Below are positions 7,050-11,707 of a stretch of 11,707 nt of DNA, piece after piece. A program made the position numbers and the translations under genes. The DNA lies in contig VBQB01000297.1 of NCBI GenBank assembly GCA_005887855.1, forward strand, positions 1 to 11,707, written 5' to 3'. The notes beneath the pieces are model-generated. The model made no database searches. It was not told where the DNA came from and worked only from the letters and a program-made list of their open reading frames with translations. Origin of the DNA: Verrucomicrobiota bacterium (lineage in GTDB: Bacteria > Verrucomicrobiota > Verrucomicrobiae > Chthoniobacterales > UBA10450). Position 1 is the first letter of the stretch; each line of letters begins with the position of its first letter.

Positions 7050-7066
7050 AATCTGCAGAGCAGATT
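7050..7066. other. Short perfect hairpin upstream of the carboxylase
   Basis: AATCTGC-AGA-GCAGATT forms a seven-pair stem with a three-base loop. It lies four bases from the alternative GTG start of the carboxylase (7045), where a ribosome-binding site would be expected. It could affect translation, end an upstream transcript, or belong to the neighbouring inverted-repeat element. Confidence 0.4.
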
Positions 7067-7073
7067 GAATCAA

Positions 7074-7167
7074 GCTGTAGTGGCGGGCGTGCCCGTCGCG
7101 CCGAAGTCTCGCGAGGCAGCTCACCCCCATTATTCCTGATTGCGGCCGACATGGCCGCCTCTACAGC
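7074..7167. repeat. 94-bp inverted-repeat element (MITE- or REP-pair-like)
   Basis: The two ends, 7074-7099 and the reverse complement of 7142-7167, agree at 20 of 26 positions, both beginning GCTGTAG.GGCGG. Each arm holds its own smaller dyad (CGGGC-GTG-CCCG-type on the left, CGGCC-GACAT-GGCCG on the right). The middle (7100-7141) has no obvious coding. The right end coincides with the stop codon of the membrane-protein gene, and the left end lies 29 bases from the carboxylase start. The layout resembles small non-autonomous repeats found many times in some genomes. Only one copy is seen here, so its repeated nature is inferred. Confidence 0.55.
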
Positions 7168-7469
7168 TAATAGATATCCGTCTCGGACCGGTAACCAGAG
7201 TCGCCGCGAATGGAACGCAGCCGCGCACGACTCCCCCACTCCGATTCCGGTCGATTAATCTGCCCTAGCGCGATTCTGACGAGCCATGGCGCTGCGGCCA
7301 GCGCGCCGATTGAAACAAGCGCAATTGCAGCCGCCTGGCGGATCGACGGCTTGATTTTATCCGCCATCAAGATGCCCAAGCCAAGACCAATAGCGGTGCG
7401 CGTCAAGACAAGCAATGTGTCGAGCGGAAGCTGCTCGGAGGTTTTTGAAATGGATATTGGGAGAGACAT
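7167..7469 (-). CDS. Small two-helix membrane protein, unknown function
   Basis: The 100-residue protein has two hydrophobic segments (about 17-36 'DTLLVLTRTAIGLGLGILMA' and 45-66 'QAAAIALVSIGALAAAPWL') joined by a short basic loop 'DKIKPSIR', then a charged tail (70-100) with 'RARLRSIRGDSGY'. This is a plausible inner-membrane hairpin. The start ATG at 7469 has a weak purine-rich GGTAGG just upstream. The gene is divergent from the sugar nucleotidyltransferase, with 89 bases between. Its TAG stop overlaps the end of the inverted-repeat element by one base. I recognise no named family. Composition and helix pattern support a real gene rather than a shadow. Confidence 0.62.
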   Translation of the reverse strand: MSLPISISKTSEQLPLDTLLVLTRTAIGLGLGILMADKIKPSIRQAAAIALVSIGALAAAPWLVRIALGQINRPESEWGSRARLRSIRGDSGYRSETDIY

Positions 7470-7504
7470 CGCCTACCATATACGTCGCGTTTTGGAAAAA
7501 GAAA

Positions 7505-7534
7505 CGGGAAAATCTTGCGACTTGGAAGATCCCG
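7505..7534. promoter_or_regulatory. Imperfect dyad in a divergent promoter region
   Basis: The 89 bases between two divergent genes contain CGGG..ATCTT (7505-7516) and AAGATCCCG (7526-7534). They pair with a small bulge around a nine-base centre. This is a reasonable place for an operator or overlapping promoters. No convincing -35/-10 pair was found on either strand. Confidence 0.25.
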
Positions 7535-7558
7535 TCAGCGCTGATTTTTTGCATCGAC

Positions 7559-8632
7559 ATGGTCAATCCGATTTACGCGCTCATTCTCGCCGGTGGCAGC
7601 GGTGAGCGCTTTTGGCCGTTGAGTCGTCGGGCCCGACCGAAACAACTGCTTCATCTCGTTTCCAAGAAGACTCTCCTCGAGGAAACCGTCTCGCGACTTG
7701 AGGGTTTGGTCCCGCCCGAACGTATCCTGATTCTCACAAACGCGGAGCAAGAAAAGCCGGTTCGGAAATTGCTCACCGATTTTCCCAAGGAGAATATCGT
7801 GGCAGAACCCGCCAAACGCGATACCGCTGCGGCGGTTGCACTCGGCGCAGGTTGGGTGGCCGCTCGCGATCATGCCGCAACCATGCTTGTCCTTCCGGCC
7901 GATCATGTGATTGCGAACCACGTAGCCTTTCAAGAAATCCTGACTTTGGCGGCGGAGACCGCGGAGGAAACCGGAGAGCTCGTAACCATCGGGATCAAAC
8001 CGACCTGGGCTTGTCCCGGTTACGGTTACATCGAGCACGGCAAGCCTGTCCATTTACGGAATCGCCCCGACAACAATGCAATTCATCGAGTGCTGCGTTT
8101 TCGCGAGAAACCTAACCCCGATCTGGCCGAATCGTTTTTGCGAAAAGGAAATTTTCGGTGGAACGCAGGAATGTTCGTCTGGTCTGTGCCCACGGTGCTC
8201 GGCGAATTCAACCGTCATGCGCCCGAACTGGCGGACTTCATTTCCCAGCTTCGCGCTCCTGGAAATTTCGACAGAGTCTTGCGGGAACACTTCAGCAAAT
8301 TGCCGCGGATCTCATTCGATTATGCAATCATGGAGAAAGCGGACCGCGTTCTCGTGGTGGAAGCCAGCTTCGATTGGGATGACATCGGGAGCTGGAGAGC
8401 AGTAGCCAATTATTTCAAGAACGACGACCAGGGTAACGCCGCGAACTGCGGCATCACGGCTGTCGATTCCACCAATAACATTGTTTTTGATGAGAACGGG
8501 ACGACGATCGCTTTGCTCGGAGTCCACAACCTGATCGTTGTGCGAACCGGTGACGCAGTCTTGGTCTGTCACCGTCACCAAGCGGAAAAAATCAAGAATT
8601 TGATCGGTAAGCTTCCGCCCGAACTGCAATGA
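7559..8632 (+). CDS. manC: Mannose-1-phosphate guanylyltransferase
   Basis: A 357-residue cytoplasmic enzyme making GDP-mannose from GTP and mannose-1-phosphate, for glycans, lipopolysaccharide or compatible solutes. The nucleotide-binding signature 'LAGGSGERFWPLSR' (10-23) followed by 'PKQ' (27-29) is diagnostic. Further motifs are 'VLPADH' (111-116), 'PGYGYIE' (153-159), 'FREKP' (181-185), 'WNAGMFVW' (201-208) and 'DWDDIGSW' (272-279). The length fits the short, single-function form: there is no C-terminal cupin phosphomannose isomerase domain as in the long bifunctional ManC. The open frame extends upstream to 7415, but the family start is the ATG at 7559; the upstream 48 codons overlap the divergent membrane-protein gene and do not resemble the family. 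No strong Shine-Dalgarno. It leads a probable operon with ruvX and truA. Confidence 0.92.
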   Translation: MVNPIYALILAGGSGERFWPLSRRARPKQLLHLVSKKTLLEETVSRLEGLVPPERILILTNAEQEKPVRKLLTDFPKENIVAEPAKRDTAAAVALGAGWVAARDHAATMLVLPADHVIANHVAFQEILTLAAETAEETGELVTIGIKPTWACPGYGYIEHGKPVHLRNRPDNNAIHRVLRFREKPNPDLAESFLRKGNFRWNAGMFVWSVPTVLGEFNRHAPELADFISQLRAPGNFDRVLREHFSKLPRISFDYAIMEKADRVLVVEASFDWDDIGSWRAVANYFKNDDQGNAANCGITAVDSTNNIVFDENGTTIALLGVHNLIVVRTGDAVLVCHRHQAEKIKNLIGKLPPELQ

Positions 8633-8643
8633 GCTGAACGCCG

Positions 8644-9081
8644 ATGAGTCCAATTTTGGCCGTCGATTTCGGTCACGCGCGCGTCGGCGTAGCTATCTCT
8701 GATGAGTTACAGTTGCTCGCGCATCCGCTGGAAACAATTTCTGCGAACGAGCACGCTGCGGCGCGATTAGCGGAGATCGTTCGCGAAAAGAAAATCGATC
8801 ATGTCGTGATAGGAATTCCGCGTCGCATGACCGGCGAGGTCGGCTCCGCCGCAATCGAAGTTCTGAAATTCGTGGACAAACTGCGAGCGATCCTCCCATG
8901 CGCGGTCGTTACTTGGGACGAACGGCTAACAACAGTCGCGGCGCACCGGGCATTACGCGAAGCGGGCAAAAAGACGCGCGCCACCCGCGGGTATGTGGAT
9001 CAAGTAGCCGCTCAAATGATTTTGCAGGGGTACCTCGATCGCCGGCAACACATGGCGCATGCTGAAGAAACGCCACGATAG
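8644..9081 (+). CDS. ruvX: Putative pre-16S rRNA nuclease RuvX/YqgF
   Basis: A 145-residue protein with an RNase H-like fold. The three expected acidic positions are Asp8 in 'AVDFGHARVGVA', Glu93 in 'WDERLTT' and Asp119 in 'YVDQVAAQMILQGYLD'. The 'VVIGIPRRMTGEVG' segment (54-67) is the variant here of the usual 'VGLP....G' block. YqgF acts in 16S rRNA 5'-end maturation and has been linked to Holliday-junction resolution. The 'GHAR' sequence replaces the more frequent 'G.KRIG'-type pattern, a modest variation. It starts 11 bases after manC and ends 5 bases before truA, so the three are likely cotranscribed. Translation may be coupled, since no strong ribosome-binding site precedes it. Confidence 0.9.
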   Translation: MSPILAVDFGHARVGVAISDELQLLAHPLETISANEHAAARLAEIVREKKIDHVVIGIPRRMTGEVGSAAIEVLKFVDKLRAILPCAVVTWDERLTTVAAHRALREAGKKTRATRGYVDQVAAQMILQGYLDRRQHMAHAEETPR

Positions 9082-9086
9082 CTGGG

Positions 9087-9830
9087 ATGTCCCGACGGCT
9101 GAAATTGATTGTCGCCTACGACGGGGCGCAGTTTGCAGGTTGGCAAAGCCAAACACATCGCAACACGATTCAGGATCATCTCGAGCGCGCGTTCGAGCGC
9201 ATCGGCGGTAAGTCTGTGCGCGTTCACGGAGCTGGACGAACGGATGCTGGAGTCCACGCCCTTGCACAGTGCGCACATGTCGATCTCCCTGATGAGCGTT
9301 TTTCAGTCGGGCGTTGGGCGGAAGCGCTCAACGCATTGCTGCCCCCAGCGATCCGCGTACTTCGCTGCCGATATGTGTCAAACCAATTTCACGCGCGTCT
9401 TTCCGCAAAAGGAAAAATTTATCGTTACAGAATTTGGTCTGCTCCCGTCCTGCCGCCGTTGGAATATGGGCGGGCCTGGCATATTGCACGCCCGCTCGAT
9501 TTTGAAGTTCTGAAAACGTCGGCCAAACGCTTCGTTGGCACCCATGACTTTGCCGGTTTCGCGGCCAACCGCGGCAAACGCGAGAAGAGCACGATTCGGA
9601 CGATTTATTCTGTCCGCGTCGGCCACAACGGTCCTTGTATGACGATCGACTTCGACGGCGACGGCTTCCTCTACAAAATGGTTCGATTAATCGTCGGTTC
9701 GCTTGTGCAGTGCGCGCTTGGCAAATTGTGTATTGAGGATATGACGGCCCGGCTCGCTTCCGGTCAGTTGGGTCCGGCACGTTTTGCTGCTCCCGCCGAG
9801 GGACTATTGCTTGTTCGCGTGCGCTACTAA
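9087..9830 (+). CDS. truA: tRNA pseudouridine(38-40) synthase TruA
   Basis: A 247-residue enzyme converting uridines 38-40 of the tRNA anticodon stem-loop to pseudouridine. 'YDGAQFAGWQ' (11-20) and 'GAGRTDAGVHA' (48-58) with catalytic Asp53 are diagnostic. 'FHARLSAKGKIYRYRI' (101-116) carries the conserved Tyr112. 'FVGTHDFAGFA' and 'DGDGFLYKMVRLIVGSL' complete the family pattern, and the length is normal. The ATG at 9087 follows the ruvX stop by five bases, with GGG directly upstream, so translation is probably coupled. It is the last gene of the manC-ruvX-truA cluster and converges on the acetyltransferase gene with 18 bases between. Confidence 0.94.
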   Translation: MSRRLKLIVAYDGAQFAGWQSQTHRNTIQDHLERAFERIGGKSVRVHGAGRTDAGVHALAQCAHVDLPDERFSVGRWAEALNALLPPAIRVLRCRYVSNQFHARLSAKGKIYRYRIWSAPVLPPLEYGRAWHIARPLDFEVLKTSAKRFVGTHDFAGFAANRGKREKSTIRTIYSVRVGHNGPCMTIDFDGDGFLYKMVRLIVGSLVQCALGKLCIEDMTARLASGQLGPARFAAPAEGLLLVRVRY

Positions 9831-9856
9831 AACAAACCAGCCGTTATTTTAGCTGG
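9829..9856 (-). terminator. Rho-independent terminator of the acetyltransferase gene
   Basis: Read on the minus strand, CCAGC and GCTGG (9852-9856 and 9837-9841) form a five-pair stem around a ten-base loop, followed by TTTGTTTT (9836-9829). The TAA stop of the acetyltransferase lies in the loop. The stem is short, so efficiency is uncertain. On the plus strand no T-run follows, so it would not obviously stop the truA transcript. Confidence 0.5.
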
Positions 9857-10310
9857 AAATGGCCGTGAGATCTTTTGCAAACCGGAAACCCGTTCGCGCA
9901 TAACCCAGCTTCTCATAAAACTGATGCGCGTCTCCCCGTTCGAATCGCGTCGTTAAGGTCACTCGCGTAACATTCCGTTTAGCGAAATCCTTCTCGGCTG
10001 CGATAATAAGCGCGCGGCCGACGCCGCTTCGTCGCTGTTTTTTCGAAACAACCAGCGCAAGAATCTTACCGGAAAGATCGTTATGTTCATAGCTGACGTG
10101 CGTCAGTGTGCCAATCATCCCGCAAAGTTCATTGTCGATTTCGGCAACAAACGTGCCGTAGCGCGGATCGCTTAAGATCGATTTTAGACGCTGACTCATT
10201 TCGGTGGTGGTGGTTTCGTAGCCGAGCTCGCACATCAGTTGCGCCAGCACTGCGGCATCGCCAGGCTGCGCGTGACGAATTGTCAGATCGACATCTCCTT
10301 CTGGCGGCAT
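9849..10310 (-). CDS. GNAT family N-acetyltransferase
   Basis: About 153 residues from the ATG at 10310. The acetyl-CoA-binding motif A is 'LALVVSKKQRRSGVGRALI' (84-102), with the Q/R-x-x-G-x-G core. Motif B follows as 'HQFYEKLGYARTGFRFAK'. The N-terminal 'LTIRHAQPGDAAVLAQLM' is the usual first strand and helix. The substrate is not readable: single-domain GNATs acetylate small amines, antibiotics or protein N-termini. Start choice is open. A TTG at 10337 would add nine residues. ATG 10310 has GGAGAGG 11 bases upstream. The best Shine-Dalgarno, GAAGGAG, lies eight bases before a CTG at 10284-10286, exactly where the family usually begins. The stop lies within the terminator hairpin. No operon partner; the upstream fusion gene ends 156 bases away. 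Confidence 0.87.
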   Translation of the reverse strand: MPPEGDVDLTIRHAQPGDAAVLAQLMCELGYETTTTEMSQRLKSILSDPRYGTFVAEIDNELCGMIGTLTHVSYEHNDLSGKILALVVSKKQRRSGVGRALIIAAEKDFAKRNVTRVTLTTRFERGDAHQFYEKLGYARTGFRFAKDLTAISS

Positions 10311-10465
10311 TGGTGGATCGGCCTCTCCTGCCCGCAAATGCTTTGCATAGTGATGCAGGCGGGCCCAAGACGATGTTAAAATAATGCGGCGCCGCCGCCA
10401 TTCTTTACCAACGCGCCGAGGACAGCGCCTTCCACCACCCCGCCGGTGGCTATGTGGACATTGAA

Positions 10466-11707
10466 TTAGCCGGTGGCGCCGTTAATTCCGACGAAGTCTT
10501 CCCGTTCCAAATGCAAAATGATCTCTTGGGCAGCTTCCTCGGGTGACAGCTCCCCTGTGTCCACCGTCACTTCGGCGTCGGTCGGCTCTTCGTAGGGATC
10601 CGATATTCCGGTAAATTCCTTCAAGATCCCGGCACGGGCTTTCGCGTAGAGGCCTTTTCGGTCGCGCTGCTCGCAAACTTCTACCGGCGTGGAAAGGTGC
10701 ACTAGGATGAAGCCGCCAAATGGCTCGATCATTGCCCGCACGTCCTTGCGCGTGGAATCGTAGGGCGCAATCGGGGCGCAGATGGCAATACCGCCGTTTT
10801 TCGTGATTTCGGAGGCAACGTAGCCGATGCGGCGAATGTTGATGTCGCGGTGTTCCTTCGAAAAACCGAGCTCTGAAGAGAGGTGTTTGCGCACGAGATC
10901 GCCGTCGAGCAGTGTCACCGGCCGGCCGCCCATTTCGAGGAACTTAATCATGAGCACGTTGGCGATCGTCGATTTACCTGCGCCGGAAAGACCGGTAAAA
11001 AACACAGTCAACCCTTGTTTGTGCCGCGGCGGGAAGGTACGCCGCAGTTCGCGCGCGATTTCGGGAAGGGTGAACCAGGCCGGAATCTCGCGGCCGTCGT
11101 TTAGCCGTCGCCGCAATTGTGTGCCCGAGAGATTGAGCACGCGCGAGTCCGGCGGCACTTCGTTTTCGGGGAAATATTTATCCCGGTCTTCTACATAAAC
11201 CATCATCTGGAAGGGCACCATCTCGACACCGATCTCGGCTTCGTGTCTGCGGAACAACTCCTGCGCCTCGTACGGTCCGTAGAATGGCTTGCCATCGGCA
11301 TCGTTGCCTGGCCCCGCGTGATCGCGGCCGACAATAAAATGCGAGCAGCCGTGATTTTTTCGAATGATCGCGTGCCAGATCGCTTCCCGCGGTCCGCCCA
11401 TGCGCATGGCTAGCGGCAATAAGGCCAGCTTGGCCGTGCCGCGCGGATACTTGGAGGCAAGCAGCTGGTAGCAACGGACACGCGTGAAGTAGTCCACATC
11501 GCCGGGCCGGGTCATGCCGACGGACGGATGAATCAGAAGGCTGGCTTCGACCTGGCTCGCGGCGCGAAACGTCAATTCCACGTGCGCGCGATGCATCGGG
11601 TTGCGCGTCTGGAACCCGACGATCCGGCGCCAGCCCAGGCGGACGAACTCCGCGCGCAGATCCGACGGTGTGAGCCGAAGGGTCCGGAAATCGTAATGGG
11701 TGGGCAG
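10466..11707 (-). CDS. sat/cysC: Bifunctional ATP sulfurylase / APS kinase (5' part beyond the window)
   Basis: The reading frame is open to the right edge, so the gene starts outside; 413 C-terminal residues are visible. The sulfurylase part has the nucleotide-binding 'QTRNPMHRAH' (33-42 of the visible part) and 'GRDHAGPG' (127-134), plus 'PLAMRMGGPREAIWHAIIRK'. The APS kinase part begins near 'KQGLTVFFTGLSGAGKST' with an intact P-loop (239-247), then 'LLDGDLVRKHLSSELGFS', 'HRDINIRRIGYVASEI' and 'GLYAKARAGILKEFTGISD', so the kinase should be active. Together the domains convert sulfate to APS and then PAPS, for sulfate assimilation or sulfation. The order sulfurylase then kinase resembles the Aquifex-type fusion and differs from CysN-CysC fusions. 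The TAA stop is followed by 29 further open codons in the same frame. Confidence 0.93.
   Translation of the reverse strand: MPTHYDFRTLRLTPSDLRAEFVRLGWRRIVGFQTRNPMHRAHVELTFRAASQVEASLLIHPSVGMTRPGDVDYFTRVRCYQLLASKYPRGTAKLALLPLAMRMGGPREAIWHAIIRKNHGCSHFIVGRDHAGPGNDADGKPFYGPYEAQELFRRHEAEIGVEMVPFQMMVYVEDRDKYFPENEVPPDSRVLNLSGTQLRRRLNDGREIPAWFTLPEIARELRRTFPPRHKQGLTVFFTGLSGAGKSTIANVLMIKFLEMGGRPVTLLDGDLVRKHLSSELGFSKEHRDINIRRIGYVASEITKNGGIAICAPIAPYDSTRKDVRAMIEPFGGFILVHLSTPVEVCEQRDRKGLYAKARAGILKEFTGISDPYEEPTDAEVTVDTGELSPEEAAQEIILHLEREDFVGINGATG

Noticed and set aside
6515..7051. 178-codon plus-strand frame opposite the carboxylase
   Set aside because: Lies fully over a strongly recognisable carboxyltransferase; antisense open frame caused by GC-rich coding sequence.
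7415..7558. 48-codon upstream extension of manC
   Set aside because: Overlaps the divergent membrane-protein gene and does not resemble the family; the nucleotide-binding signature sits at the normal distance from ATG 7559.
10385..10552. Plus-strand open stretch reading 'AILYQRAEDSAFHHPAGG'
   Set aside because: Looks protein-like at first sight, but has a stop just before it, no start codon with a ribosome-binding site, and overlaps the 3' end of the APS kinase.
1..11707. tRNA, rRNA, CRISPR arrays, transposase genes, phage or defence genes
   Set aside because: Read for on both strands; no cloverleaf, regularly spaced repeat array, or recognisable transposase, integrase or nuclease-defence motif was seen.

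Overview
The window is a stretch of bacterial chromosome of moderate GC content with compact gene spacing. I suspect a soil member of the Verrucomicrobiota (Chthoniobacterales / Udaeobacter-like). This rests on memory of a small protein family with the motifs 'GRLWYGEP', 'YAKF.SRSHDAVIRVY' and 'VIETHEH', and on the general gene style; no marker gene here proves it.

Left part (1-781): a possible small minus-strand protein, then a degraded copy of that small family, frameshifted at its start and carrying a partly duplicated tail. A 344-bp leader follows, with a plausible sigma70-type promoter and several hairpins. Positions 782-4084 encode a large secreted multidomain protein: signal peptide, complete galactose-oxidase/GlxA-like copper-radical oxidase module with all expected metal and cofactor residues, PKD-like and Fn3-like domains, and a C-terminal tandem repeat with a 159-residue period. 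The 209 bases at 4085-4293 hold no gene I can support. Positions 4294-4698 encode a small membrane protein (DUF5684-like) whose N-terminus has been replaced by the head of the same small family seen at the left edge, so it looks like a chimera made from a dispersed repeat.

Middle part, minus strand (7469 down to 4699): a two-helix membrane protein, a 94-bp inverted-repeat element, a biotin-dependent acyl-CoA carboxylase beta subunit closest to 3-methylcrotonyl-CoA carboxylase, and a crotonase-family enzyme. The last two fit consecutive steps of leucine/isovalerate breakdown (methylcrotonyl-CoA to methylglutaconyl-CoA to HMG-CoA). The biotin carboxylase subunit is not in the window.

Right part: a plus-strand cluster of mannose-1-phosphate guanylyltransferase, RuvX and TruA with gaps of 11 and 5 bases, probably one transcript. 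It converges on a minus-strand GNAT acetyltransferase with its own terminator. The window ends inside a minus-strand ATP sulfurylase-APS kinase fusion for sulfate activation.

Most of the window is ordinary metabolism. The points worth a second look are the small repeated ORF family and its fusion to a membrane protein, the recombining C-terminal repeats of the oxidase, the 94-bp inverted-repeat element, and the crotonase lacking one canonical glutamate.
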